A stretch of 23,266 nt of DNA from Lentimicrobiaceae bacterium (GTDB lineage: Bacteria; Bacteroidota; Bacteroidia; Bacteroidales; WCHB1-69): contig WQSU01000004.1 in NCBI GenBank assembly GCA_009787675.1, positions 1 to 23,266 of the forward strand, read 5' to 3'. The notes below the pieces were generated by a model. It was given only the letters and a program-made list of their open reading frames with translations. It ran no database searches and had not been told where the DNA came from. The position numbers and the translations under genes were made by a program. Below are positions 1 through 9,051 of the stretch, one piece after another (positions within the stretch are counted from its first letter, which is position 1; each line of letters opens with the position of its first letter).

Positions 1-1312
1 TCGGCAAGTTTTAAGTATTGTCCGTAGAAAAATAAACTGTCCCCGTAGCAAATGGAAGCGGACTGTTGGGTCGTGTCAATCTGGTGAACTGTTAAATCAA
101 GTGTTACAATAGTGTCGCAGGCGCCTGTGGTAGAGGCTACCCGTTTGCTGTAAATACCGGTTGCATACAGCATATCGCCATAGAAGTGGTATCCCACGTT
201 CACACAGGCTTCTGTTTCAATGGTTTTTGTAAGTAATGGATTTACCGTTAGTGTCAACTCAATCACACTGTCGCAGCCCGTAATGGTAGATGGTAAAGTA
301 TGATAGTAAGTATCGGCAAGTTTTAAATACTGACCGAAGAACAATAAACTGTCGCCGTAGCAAATAGAGGCTGACCGTTGGGTCGTGTCAATCTGGTGAA
401 CCTTTAAATCAAGCGTTACAATGGTGTCGCAGGTGCTTGTGGTGGAGGGTACCAGCTTATTGTAAATACCGGTTGCATACAGCATATCGCCATAGAAACT
501 GTACCCCACGTTTACACAGGCTTCTCTTGCTATATTTTTTGTAAGTATTGGATTCATCGTCAGTATCAACTCAATCACACTGTCGCAGCCGGTGGTGGTA
601 GATTGTAGCGTATGATAGTAAGTATCTGCAAGTTTTAAATAGTGACCGTAGAAAAATAAACTGTCTCCGGTGCAAATAGAGGTTGACAATTGGGTAGTAT
701 CAATCTGGCGAATCGTTAAATCAAGTACTACAATGGTATCGCAACTGCCTGTGGTTGAGGGCGCCCACTTGTTGTAAATACCGGTTGCGTACAGCATATC
801 TCCATAGAAACTGTAACCCACGTTCACACAGGCTTCTCTTGCTATAGTTTTTGTTAGTATTGGATTAAGCGTTAGTGTCAACTCAATCACACTGTCACAG
901 CCGGTGATGGTAGATTGCAGCGTATGATAGTAAGTATCTGCAAGTTTTAAATATTGTCCATAGAAAAATAAACTGTCGCCGGTGCAAATAGAGGTTGACA
1001 ATTGGGTAGTATCAATCTGGTGAATCGTTAAATCAAGCGTTACAATGGTGTCGCAGGCGCCTGTGGTGGAGGCTACCCGTTTGTTGTAAATGCCTGCTCC
1101 ATACAGCATATCTCCATAGAAGTCATAACCTGCATTCACACAAGTTGCTTTTGCTATAGTTTTTGTAAGTAATGGATTAACCGTTAATTTCAACTCTACT
1201 ATACTATCACAGTCCACGTCAGTAAATTTCTGGATGAGATAGTAAGTATTAGCATCTTTTAAGTATTGACCGCCAAACAATAAACTGTCACCGTAACAAA
1301 TAGAGTCTGACA
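1..1312 (-). repeat. Coding tandem repeat, 312-bp period (104 residues = 2 x 52)
   Basis: The same sequence landmark (TCTGCAAG-like on the plus strand) recurs at 1, 313, 625, 937 and, diverged, at 1249, an exact 312-bp spacing. Each unit encodes 104 residues made of two related 52-residue halves: SICxGDSLxFxGQYLKLADTYYHT...GCDSVIELTLT and EACVNVGYxFYGDMLYATGIYNK...CDTIVxLDLT. Each half has two cysteines. About 4.2 units are visible and the array continues past the left edge. The inner units are nearly identical at DNA level, which suggests recent duplication or gene conversion. Confidence 0.93.
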
Positions 1313-4289
1313 ATTGGGTAGTAACAAATTGAGGAACTGTTAAAGTGGGAGTGCCGGATTGCGTATGGGAATAGAGACAGCCTCTTCCCGACAGGGTGTT
1401 GTTTGTAGTATCGCAATCATCCTCACCCAGCGAGGGGAAGGTGATATTGTCGTCCATGATGCGCGCCCAAATCAAGCAGTTGTTAAAGTTGCCCGTCAGA
1501 AAAAAGTCAATCGTCTCAATGTCGTTCTTGAATATATCCACCCCTACCTCCCGTACGTTTATAAAAATACTGGATTCAATAGGTTTGCCTGAGGTTCCGC
1601 CATTATAGAATGCAATGGGTGTTAAAGCGGCAATGGTTGCATCTCCAATACTGCGAATGGTAAGAGTTACCTTAGTAGAAGTAAGGCTTATGACTTCCAC
1701 ATCCATATTTATCAATACGGCATCTGCTTTTCTCACAATAGGCACATAATCTTCTCCATATTTCACAATAGGCTGCTGTATCCATGCTCCGTTGTAAGGA
1801 GTAATCGTATTTCCCATTCCATCCTGATAGGGGGTAAGCAAATCCTGAGGGTTTGTGGGGACTGTTAGATCATCATTAATATGTAGGGGGTTATATAAAT
1901 TTTGATTCCATACAGGAGGAGATGGCGACCATTTATAACTATCATATTCAAATACCATAATATAACCATTTGCTGCGGCAATATTACGAGCATCAGCACT
2001 TCGGGTAACAATGATATCGGCGCATCCGTCAAGATTCACATCGGCAATAACCGGATATTCTAAACCTGTCCCTCCAAATACAGCATCAGGGTGGTGGTTT
2101 GTTTCCGGTGTTGAAAACAGGATACTTGTGCCCGGAGTAGAAACCTTTTCATTAACCGTTACATAATCTCTTCCCATTTTGTTATTCCCTCTTGCAGGAG
2201 AAAGAACCCGCAAAGTAGCTTCATCTTTGTAGCATATATCTTTTGTTCCATCATTGTCAAAGTCGAAAAGCGTTATGCCCGTACTGTGCGAGCGATCAAG
2301 ATGTTCCATTGCCCAACTTAATTTTAAGCGCTCCTCTATCTCCGTTGCTGCTGCATCGTAGGTTAAACCTATAATATGGCCACACAAAGAGTTAGTACTA
2401 AATGGACGATTAAATCGCCGGTTGCTATTCGATGTCTGATTATTGTCCCAACCGGCTGCGGTACCGCTACTACCCGCTGTTCCCTGCCGTATCGCTTCGT
2501 CTGTTAAAGGATGAAATTTAATTCCTGTACGCCCGCTCCTGTTAATTTGAACGACACCTGACAGAATACATATTTCAGGCAATTTGAGGCTATAGTTAGC
2601 GCCATCCCAACCATCCTTCTTCCCATTAATATCTCCGATAAAAGGAATACTGTAACTTCCGTTTGCACCATCGGAATAGTAAGTAATAGCTGCTTTTACC
2701 TGCGAAGGATAGCGAGGATCCCATATATAAACTAATATTTTAGTATCCAAACTTCCGTTATCACAGGGTTGAGTTACAATAATATCAAGGTGCCCATCGC
2801 CATCAATATCTGCTACCCGCGTAAAACCATCGCTGAGATAATGCGTTGTTTTAGTACCGTTTGTATTTTCCGTTAAAGTTACGGATACCGGTCCCTCAAT
2901 GGTGGTATAAGTATTTAAGGTATGATTAGTAAGACTGTTAATTTGTATTTTGTAAATACGGTTGCCTGTAACAATCTCTTGTATTCCATCGCCGTCAATG
3001 TCCCAAATAGCAGGCGTAGCCACATATTCATCAGCATACGTTCCATTCGAAGGTCTGCGCCCTGTCAGGGCAACCCCTTTTATCGAATTGGCGTTTGCTT
3101 GTGTGGTGGGAGTGGAATATACATTATCTACCAAACCTATATTTGCCGCCAAAGAACTATATTTCGGCGTAGCCGCTGCTCCCTGCCATGCCATTAATAA
3201 AGCGCCGGTTTGACCATTATACACTTTGTTATATACAATCACTTCGGGAATGCCATCTCCGTTAATATCTACAATATAAGGATGGGGCGTATTGAATGGA
3301 CTGTTTGTAGCAGAAAGAGGCGCTTTAAATTTTACAGAAGCCTCCCATAATATATTCATTGCGGTAATCGTCTTTCCGCTAAAAACAGGTTTATAGACAA
3401 TTACAGCCCCATCGGGGCGAGTATAGACTATTTCTACTATTCCATCTCTATCCAAATCGGCAACTGCCAAAGGAGAAGGCGGACGGTGATAGCCTGTGCC
3501 GGAACTTTGACTATAATTTGTGCCAAAATCTTTGCTGTACATTCTTGCACCTGTTTGCCCATTATATATGTTAATGTATCGGGCAGAAGGTCTTGCATTA
3601 CCTGCACCATAAGTTCCATAAACTCCAAGTGCAATAATTTCGGGTTTAGTATCGCCGTTGAGGTCAACAACTAAGGGAGAGGTGAAGCCATCAATACAAT
3701 AACCGTCGCCGCCACTCGCATCTCCGCCCAAAGAACCACCCATGGTGAAGCCTTGGGTAGTGCTGAACTTCCTCCTGATGGTGAAAGGCAAATCGGGAGG
3801 CATAAGTTCGTAGCAAACCGCAGCTCCATTAATTACGTTGACAGGCAAATCCTCTATAGTTATATACACCTTTGCCGTTGATTCAATACCGCCACACGTT
3901 ATCTTATAGACCAATGAATCTTTCCCAAAAGAACTAGACAATATACTATATTTCAACTCATTATTTGGATCTATCTCCACCAAAGCTTTTGTTGGCGGCG
4001 TTTCGATAGCGAGTTGTATGGCGCCTTTGCTGCAACTTCCGGTAGAATCGTTCGCCAACACATCTATCATAAGAAACGACATGCCTTTCGACATCAATAC
4101 AGAATCGTTTACCGCCAATAGAGAATTGCCTGCTCTTATAAGAGGCTCATGTTGGGTTTCAAGAATAGGATTTCTCCATGAGGAGGCAGGATCAGATATC
4201 CCAAATTCTTTGCTTTGAGTAATGGGTTGAGCAAATGAAAATTCCACGATCAAAGAAAGCAACAAAAAAAGTGTAGTTTTTTTAATCAT
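1..4289 (-). CDS. Large secreted FG-GAP / tandem-repeat surface protein (3' end outside window)
   Basis: The reading frame is open from ATG at 4289-4287 to the left edge, giving at least 1429 residues and no stop. Residues 1-20 are a signal peptide (MIKKTTLFLLLSLIVEFSFA, then QP). Residues about 45-145 look like an Ig/cadherin-like region (VNDSV...IDVLANDS). Seven Asp-rich FG-GAP/VCBS-type motifs follow between about residues 208 and 758, for example VVDLNGDTKPEI, VADLDRDGIVEI, VDINGDGIPEV, WDIDGDGIQEI and VADIDGDGHLDI. These usually build a calcium-binding beta-propeller. From about residue 992 there are cysteine-containing repeats (SICxGDS...GCDSVIEL / EACVNVGY...CDTIV). The protein is probably exported through Sec and displayed or released by a type IX-like route. 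The C-terminal sorting domain would lie outside the window, so that is inference. It is transcribed divergently from the HTH cassette. Ligand and function are unknown. Confidence 0.9.
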   Translation of the reverse strand, partial: MIKKTTLFLLLSLIVEFSFAQPITQSKEFGISDPASSWRNPILETQHEPLIRAGNSLLAVNDSVLMSKGMSFLMIDVLANDSTGSCSKGAIQLAIETPPTKALVEIDPNNELKYSILSSSFGKDSLVYKITCGGIESTAKVYITIEDLPVNVINGAAVCYELMPPDLPFTIRRKFSTTQGFTMGGSLGGDASGGDGYCIDGFTSPLVVDLNGDTKPEIIALGVYGTYGAGNARPSARYINIYNGQTGARMYSKDFGTNYSQSSGTGYHRPPSPLAVADLDRDGIVEIVYTRPDGAVIVYKPVFSGKTITAMNILWEASVKFKAPLSATNSPFNTPHPYIVDINGDGIPEVIVYNKVYNGQTGALLMAWQGAAATPKYSSLAANIGLVDNVYSTPTTQANANSIKGVALTGRRPSNGTYADEYVATPAIWDIDGDGIQEIVTGNRIYKIQINSLTNHTLNTYTTIEGPVSVTLTENTNGTKTTHYLSDGFTRVADIDGDGHLDIIVTQPCDNGSLDTKILVYIWDPRYPSQVKAAITYYSDGANGSYSIPFIGDINGKKDGWDGANYSLKLPEICILSGVVQINRSGRTGIKFHPLTDEAIRQGTAGSSGTAAGWDNNQTSNSNRRFNRPFSTNSLCGHIIGLTYDAAATEIEERLKLSWAMEHLDRSHSTGITLFDFDNDGTKDICYKDEATLRVLSPARGNNKMGRDYVTVNEKVSTPGTSILFSTPETNHHPDAVFGGTGLEYPVIADVNLDGCADIIVTRSADARNIAAANGYIMVFEYDSYKWSPSPPVWNQNLYNPLHINDDLTVPTNPQDLLTPYQDGMGNTITPYNGAWIQQPIVKYGEDYVPIVRKADAVLINMDVEVISLTSTKVTLTIRSIGDATIAALTPIAFYNGGTSGKPIESSIFINVREVGVDIFKNDIETIDFFLTGNFNNCLIWARIMDDNITFPSLGEDDCDTTNNTLSGRGCLYSHTQSGTPTLTVPQFVTTQLSDSICYGDSLLFGGQYLKDANTYYLIQKFTDVDCDSIVELKLTVNPLLTKTIAKATCVNAGYDFYGDMLYGAGIYNKRVASTTGACDTIVTLDLTIHQIDTTQLSTSICTGDSLFFYGQYLKLADTYYHTLQSTITGCDSVIELTLTLNPILTKTIAREACVNVGYSFYGDMLYATGIYNKWAPSTTGSCDTIVVLDLTIRQIDTTQLSTSICTGDSLFFYGHYLKLADTYYHTLQSTTTGCDSVIELILTMNPILTKNIAREACVNVGYSFYGDMLYATGIYNKLVPSTTSTCDTIVTLDLKVHQIDTTQRSASICYGDSLLFFGQYLKLADTYYHTLPSTITGCDSVIELTLTVNPLLTKTIETEACVNVGYHFYGDMLYATGIYSKRVASTTGACDTIVTLDLTVHQIDTTQQSASICYGDSLFFYGQYLKLA

Positions 4290-4724
4290 TCTATTATTTT
4301 TAATTGTTATTTGTAAATGTTATTTTTATTATTGTACTATATATATACAATTCTTATAATTTTTCGTTACTTCTATTCTTTGAGTTGGTTTCAAATGCAA
4401 TTTTATTTTCGGTGTAAAGCTACAAAAGAATATTGTATTTTAATTGGGTTGGCAAAAATATCCTGAAAATTAAGATTTTATAATTCATTTTCGTAAATGC
4501 AAATTTCAAAAAATAGTATTGTCCGTAATATTTTTTCGGGTTCTGAATATTTGTGTCTAAAAAAAAGATTATCTAAAATAAGTTATCTTATATTGAATTC
4601 ATAAAAAAATTATTACTCTGATTTTAATGATTTTAATCTTTTTTGAAATATTTTTTTTATTTTGCATAATTTTTAAGTAAAACCAGCGTTTACTTTAAAC
4701 TTGTTTGACAATAAAATAACTGTT
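4290..4724. other. Divergent AT-rich intergenic region
   Basis: This 435-bp region separates the minus-strand secreted protein from the first HTH gene and must hold the promoters of both. I see no RNA gene or ORF in it. A perfect 9-bp tandem repeat (GATTTTAAT twice, 4620-4637) lies about 90 bp before the A1 start. A TATTTTGCAT string (4658-4667) resembles a -7 element that is one base short. On the minus strand TAGCTTTA (4422-4415) is a one-mismatch -7 candidate for the surface protein. None is strong enough to call as a promoter. Confidence 0.6.
4620..4637. repeat. 9-bp perfect tandem repeat upstream of A1
   Basis: GATTTTAAT occurs twice without a gap, between the divergent genes and upstream of the first HTH gene. 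It could be an operator half-site pair or chance in AT-rich DNA. I do not see it upstream of A2. Confidence 0.5.
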
Positions 4725-5687
4725 ATGGAACATATTACATGGTATGATGCCTTCATGGAAATCATTCAGAAGAAGTATCAAAAAAGAACACAATTAACAA
4801 AAGCGTTAATAGAACTGCTTTCTTTAGAGCGGGAAGCCGTTTATCGGAGGTTAAGAAAAGAGGTTAGTTTCTCTGCTCATGAAATTGCCATACTGGCGTC
4901 TGCATGGAATATTTCCTTAGACGAAATTATGGGGGTAAACTCCGGAATTATCTCTTTTCACATGAGAATTAACAACCTTCATGACCCCTCGGAAGAAGAA
5001 TGCAAGTTCATGCGGTATATTACACAGTCCATCGACTACCTGAAAAATTTTCCTTCTACGGAATTTATGGATATCTGTAATAAATTACCCCGCCAGTTGC
5101 TTGCCGGCTATGAATATTTGAACAGATTTCATTTGTTTAAATGGACTTATCAATATTGTAATTATAAAGAGGCGCTTCCTTTTTCAAAGATTATTATGTC
5201 GAAAGAACAGCGCAATATTACCAAAGAATATTACAACGCCGTTAAACAGGTCCCAAATACTAATTTTATTTTAGATTTTAAAATATTTGATTATCTAATT
5301 AATGACATTCGGTACTTCATTTCCATTTACATGATTACGGAAGAAGAAAAAGAACTCATTAAAAAAGATATACTGGACTTGTTAGATTACCTGCTGGAAG
5401 TTGCCAACAAAGGATATTACCCTGAAACGCACAAAAGAGTAAACTTGTATATCTCGCAACTAAAAGTGCCAACAGGTTACAGTTATACATATACCCCAGA
5501 GGTAAACACCTGCTACGTGCATGTATTTGAAAAATTTGAAATCTACACTTTCCACTCCGAAATGGTAAATAATTTTATCTCCTGGATGCAGCTAAAGAAA
5601 CGAACCTCTATCCAAATATCTGAGGTGGACGAAAGAAGTAGAATTGAATTTTTCTCAAAACAAAAACAATTAGTAGAAAGTTTATAA
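4725..5687 (+). CDS. HTH-like regulator, cassette copy A1
   Basis: This is a 320-residue protein. I chose ATG 4725 (MEHITWYDAF) over an in-frame TTG at 4701 because it matches the other copies in length and in the TWYD start. Residues about 5-70 form an all-helical, helix-turn-helix-like domain: QLTKALIELLSLEREAVYRRL, then VSFSAHEIAILASAWNISLDEI. The YRRLRxEVxF...ISLD pattern occurs in Bacteroidota proteins annotated as Xre-type HTH proteins. Residues about 80-320 are an uncharacterised, aromatic-rich, mainly helical region with a possible beta-rich patch (YSYTYTPEVN...VHVFEK) and a conserved end (QISEVDERSRIEFF). There is no membrane segment or signal peptide, so it should be cytoplasmic. 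It is followed after 36 nt by B1. A DNA-binding role is inferred from the N-terminus only. Confidence 0.85.
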   Translation: MEHITWYDAFMEIIQKKYQKRTQLTKALIELLSLEREAVYRRLRKEVSFSAHEIAILASAWNISLDEIMGVNSGIISFHMRINNLHDPSEEECKFMRYITQSIDYLKNFPSTEFMDICNKLPRQLLAGYEYLNRFHLFKWTYQYCNYKEALPFSKIIMSKEQRNITKEYYNAVKQVPNTNFILDFKIFDYLINDIRYFISIYMITEEEKELIKKDILDLLDYLLEVANKGYYPETHKRVNLYISQLKVPTGYSYTYTPEVNTCYVHVFEKFEIYTFHSEMVNNFISWMQLKKRTSIQISEVDERSRIEFFSKQKQLVESL

Positions 5688-5723
5688 TATTCTCAATAAA
5701 AAAACTAATAAAATAATATTGAT

Positions 5724-6692
5724 ATGATTACGGAAGAAACTACATGGTATGACGTTTTTATTGAACTTCTTCATGAAAAATACCCTAAAAATGCGCAGCT
5801 AACATACGAAATAATGAATTTGCTATGCCTTGAACGTGAGGCTGCATACAGAAGGTTGCGAAAAGATGTTGCATTTACTGCCAATGAAATTGCTAAGATT
5901 GTTACCTCATGGAATATCTCTTTAGATGAAATTATTGGTGTCCATTCAGGAAAAACACCCTTTAGAATGCAAGCCTTTAACTACCTTAATCCCTCTCCTA
6001 AAGAGTTTGGATACCTGCAAAAAAGAGTAAACGCGCTGGATCATTTTCAAACCGACGCCTACTCGGAATATATGGAAGTGGGAAACAGATTCCCAAGACC
6101 TATAAACATAGGATTCCTCACATTATACCGTTTCTTAATCTTTTATTGGGCTTACCAATATAGTAACAATGAATCGCTAAGAGAATTTTCAAAAGTTACT
6201 ATCTCCAAAGATCTTTGCAAAGAATTTGAACGATATAAAAATAATCTGATTCATGTGAAAAATACCAGTTTCATTTTAGATGAAATGATATTTGAAGCTT
6301 TTGTACATAGCGTTGATTATTATCACTCCATCTCAGCTATCACCGACAAAGAAAAAGAACTTATTAAAGAGGAACTTTATGGTTTATTAGAATACTTGTC
6401 AGAAATTGCTAATAAAGGTTGCTATCCGGAAACAGGTAATAAAGTTAATATCTATATTTCTCAACTTACCATTGATACAAATTATAGTTATTACTATTCC
6501 GACAAATTGAAATCATGCCGGATTCATGCTTTTGGAAAGTTTGATATCACAACGTATGATAGCGATATGGTTGCCAATTTTAGAACATGGATGAATTTAA
6601 AGAAAAGATCTGTCATCCAAATTTCTGAAGTAAACGAAAAAAGAAGGATTGAATATTTTGCAAAACAAAGAAAGATTGTGGACAGTTTGTAA
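5724..6692 (+). CDS. HTH-like regulator, cassette copy B1
   Basis: This is a 322-residue paralogue of A1. ATG 5724 gives MITEETTWYDVF, and the 36-nt gap suggests one transcript with A1. The N-terminal helical domain keeps the same scaffold (LLCLEREAAYRRLRKDVAFTANEIAKI...NISLDEIIG). The C-terminal region shares landmarks with A1 (IxDxEKELIKxEL, GCYPET, IYISQL, QISEV) but has B-type signatures: LNYLNPSPKEF, AYSEYMEV and SEVNEKRRIEYF. These signatures recur in B2 and not in A1 or A2, so B is a distinct lineage. An A/B heterodimer is possible but is inference. No signal peptide or membrane segment is seen. Its function is unknown beyond likely DNA binding. Confidence 0.85.
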   Translation: MITEETTWYDVFIELLHEKYPKNAQLTYEIMNLLCLEREAAYRRLRKDVAFTANEIAKIVTSWNISLDEIIGVHSGKTPFRMQAFNYLNPSPKEFGYLQKRVNALDHFQTDAYSEYMEVGNRFPRPINIGFLTLYRFLIFYWAYQYSNNESLREFSKVTISKDLCKEFERYKNNLIHVKNTSFILDEMIFEAFVHSVDYYHSISAITDKEKELIKEELYGLLEYLSEIANKGCYPETGNKVNIYISQLTIDTNYSYYYSDKLKSCRIHAFGKFDITTYDSDMVANFRTWMNLKKRSVIQISEVNEKRRIEYFAKQRKIVDSL

Positions 6693-7083
6693 ACCTCTTT
6701 TTGCGACATACCTAAACTTAATTCATATTTATTACACTTATTGAGGGGTAATTTTATCGATTGTACATAAATGTAAATTTTGCAATATGTTGTTTTTCGT
6801 AAATTATTAAAGATATTTAACATTTATACTCTTTTATATTTTTTTTACAAAATTCTATAACCAATATAAGAACTATTTTGCATGTTTTTTACGGTTTTAG
6901 TTTAGTTTGCTTATTATACACACTTTTTTTGATTTGGCAAAAAATACTTATTTTTAAAAAGCTGCGTTATTGAATACTTTTTGAGAAAAACCTTTTTAAA
7001 TTATTTAAAACTATATTTATAATCTCAAAGAAATCGATAAGAAAATGCTATTAATAATCATCTAATTACTAAATAAATATTTT
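6693..7083. other. Intergenic region between the two A-B cassettes
   Basis: This is 391 bp of AT-rich DNA with no supported gene or RNA. It contains a block at 6964-6987 (GCGTTATTGAATACTTTTTGA) that aligns with 4686-4711 upstream of A1, and a TATTTTGCAT string at 6874-6883 also found upstream of A1. It probably holds the promoter for A2-B2. I see no hairpin terminator after B1. Confidence 0.55.
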
Positions 7084-8046
7084 ATGAAGCCTACGACGTG
7101 GTATGATACCTTTTTAGAAATTATTAAAAAAAAGTATCCCAAAAAAGCCCAATTAACAGATGTACTAACTGAACTACTCTCTTTAGAGCGAGAAGCTACC
7201 TACCGGAGACTGCGCAAAGAAGTCTTTTTTTCTGCACAAGAAATTGTAACCATCGCATCCGCCTGGAATATTTCGTTGGACGAAATTATGGGCGTTAACA
7301 CCGGAATTATTCCTTTTCAAATGAAGGATATGAACGATTCAAATGCCTTAAAGGAAGAAACTAATTTTCTGCAATCCGTTACACAATCTATTGCCCATGT
7401 AAACGATTTCTCTACAGCAGAATTTATGGATGTTTGCAATAGATTGCCATATCAATTGCTGGCAGATTATGAGTATTTGAGCAAATTTTATTATTTCAAA
7501 TGGGTCTATCAATATAATTGTGTAGATGGCGCTAACCCTTTCTCAAAGGTTGATATTCCTGACGATACCCAAAAATTTGCCAAAGAATATCATCGGGTAG
7601 CTAAACAAGTGGCTAACTCCAGTTTTATTTTCGATGCCAAAATATTTGAATATCTAATACACGATGTTGAGTATTTTTGCTCCATTTACCTGATTACAAA
7701 AGAAGAAAAAGAACTTGTAAAAAGAGATATCCTTAGATTATTAAACTATCTGCATGAAATAGCAAACACCGGGTGCTATCCAGAAACCCAAAACAAGGTG
7801 TCTCTATTTATTTCAGAACTAAATGTACCCGTAAGCTATAGCTATGTTTATACGCCAGAAATAAATGTATGTAATGTTCATGTATTTGAAAATAATAAGA
7901 TCTATTCCTTTCATTCAGAAATGGTTGAGAATTTTATTACATGGATGCAACAAAAGAAAAAAACATCTATCCAAATATCAGAAGTCGATGAAAAAAGTCG
8001 AATCGATTTTTTTGCTGTACAAAGAGAACTGTTGAACAATTTTTAA
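7084..8046 (+). CDS. HTH-like regulator, cassette copy A2
   Basis: This is a 320-residue protein starting at ATG 7084 (MKPTTWYDTF). It is closest to A1. Shared A-type signatures are SFSAQEI-like helix 2 text (here FFSAQEIVTIASAWNISLD), the GVNxGII turn, EFMDVCNRLP, QLLADYEYL, YTPEINVCNVHVFE, FHSEMVENFITWM and QISEVDEKSRIDFF. The helical N-terminal domain (about 5-70) and the unknown C-terminal region (about 80-320) are laid out as in the other copies. It is followed after 42 nt by B2, repeating the A1-B1 arrangement. Sequence divergence from A1 is substantial, so the duplication is not recent. Its role is inferred as cytoplasmic DNA binding; the ligand or partner of the C-terminal region is unknown. 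Confidence 0.85.
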   Translation: MKPTTWYDTFLEIIKKKYPKKAQLTDVLTELLSLEREATYRRLRKEVFFSAQEIVTIASAWNISLDEIMGVNTGIIPFQMKDMNDSNALKEETNFLQSVTQSIAHVNDFSTAEFMDVCNRLPYQLLADYEYLSKFYYFKWVYQYNCVDGANPFSKVDIPDDTQKFAKEYHRVAKQVANSSFIFDAKIFEYLIHDVEYFCSIYLITKEEKELVKRDILRLLNYLHEIANTGCYPETQNKVSLFISELNVPVSYSYVYTPEINVCNVHVFENNKIYSFHSEMVENFITWMQQKKKTSIQISEVDEKSRIDFFAVQRELLNNF

Positions 8047-8088
8047 TACTATGAATTATTTTTACATACAATAATAAACTTTAAGATT

Positions 8089-9051
8089 ATGAAAAAAAAC
8101 ACATGGATTGACATTTTTATTGAACTTCTTCAAGAGAAGTATCCACGAAATTCACAATTAATAGCAGAACTTGTGGACTTGCTATGCCTTGAACGTGAAG
8201 CAGTTTATAGAAGATTAAGAAAAGATGTTGCATTTACTGCCAATGAGATTGCAAAAATTGCTACTACATGGAATATTTCTTTCGATGAAGTTATTGGTGC
8301 CCATTCCGGAAAATTACCTTTTCAAATGCTTCCATTGAATTACTTGAATCCCTCTCCTAAAGAGTTTTACAGTATGCATGAAAAGATCAAAGCGCTGGAT
8401 GATGTTCAAACGGCTGCTTATTCAGAGTATATGGAGGTGTGTAATGTTTTCCCAAAACCTCTCAGAATCGGGTTCCCTATGTTGTTTCGTTTCAGTATTT
8501 TCTACTGGGCATATCATTACAGAAATGATGAGTCGCAAAACCTGTTTTCCAAAATTGTAATTCCAGATAGTATTTACGCAGATTTTGAATACTATAAGCA
8601 AAACATAGTTCATGTACAAAACACCAGTTTGATTTTAGATGAAATGGTTTTTGAGTATTTCATACACAATGTTAATTATTTTCACTCTATTTTAGCTATT
8701 ACAGACAAGGAAAAAGGGCTCATTAAAAAAGAGTTATACGCATTACTGGACTACATGAAAGAGATTGCGAATAACGGCTGTTACCCCGAAACGCGAAAAA
8801 AAGTGTTTATGTATATTTCTCAACTTACTATTAACACCAATTACAACTACTATTATTCCGAAAATTTGAAAACGTGCAGTGTCTCCGCATTTGGAAAAGA
8901 TGAGATTACTTCTAATGATTCTGAAATTGTTGCCAACTTCAGAGAATGGATGAATTTAAAGAAACGGGCAGCCATCCAAATTTCAGAAGTAAATGAGAAG
9001 AGAAGGTTTGAGTTTTTTAATAAGCAAAAGAAAATTGTGGATAGTTTGTAG
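8089..9051 (+). CDS. HTH-like regulator, cassette copy B2
   Basis: This is a 320-residue protein starting at ATG 8089 (MKKNTWIDIF), the B-type partner of A2. It shares with B1 the strings LCLEREA, DVAFTANEIAKIA, LNYLNPSPKEF, AYSEYMEV, NTNYxYYYS, NFREWMNLKKR and QISEVNEKRR. The WYD near the start is WID here, and the turn before the C-terminal region reads IGAHSG instead of IGVHSG. It is intact, with the full domain layout and no frameshift. It is the last gene of the A-B-A-B block. The next gene, an ABC ATPase, has its own promoter-like element, so it is probably a separate unit. Confidence 0.85.
   Translation: MKKNTWIDIFIELLQEKYPRNSQLIAELVDLLCLEREAVYRRLRKDVAFTANEIAKIATTWNISFDEVIGAHSGKLPFQMLPLNYLNPSPKEFYSMHEKIKALDDVQTAAYSEYMEVCNVFPKPLRIGFPMLFRFSIFYWAYHYRNDESQNLFSKIVIPDSIYADFEYYKQNIVHVQNTSLILDEMVFEYFIHNVNYFHSILAITDKEKGLIKKELYALLDYMKEIANNGCYPETRKKVFMYISQLTINTNYNYYYSENLKTCSVSAFGKDEITSNDSEIVANFREWMNLKKRAAIQISEVNEKRRFEFFNKQKKIVDSL

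Noticed and set aside
1..1312. CRISPR-like or non-coding repeat array
   Set aside because: The units are 312 bp, contiguous without spacers and in frame throughout, so they are coding repeats of one protein.
1359..4218. Several 60-90 residue ORFs on the plus strand and one on the minus strand across the left region
   Set aside because: They are out-of-frame shadows of the long minus-strand CDS, whose frame is open from 4289 to 1 and carries signal peptide, FG-GAP and repeat motifs.
4701..4724. In-frame TTG start extending A1 by eight residues
   Set aside because: The other three copies start with a short lead before TWYD/TWID at an ATG, and ATG 4725 gives the same length (320). The TTG also lies in a block that looks like promoter sequence.
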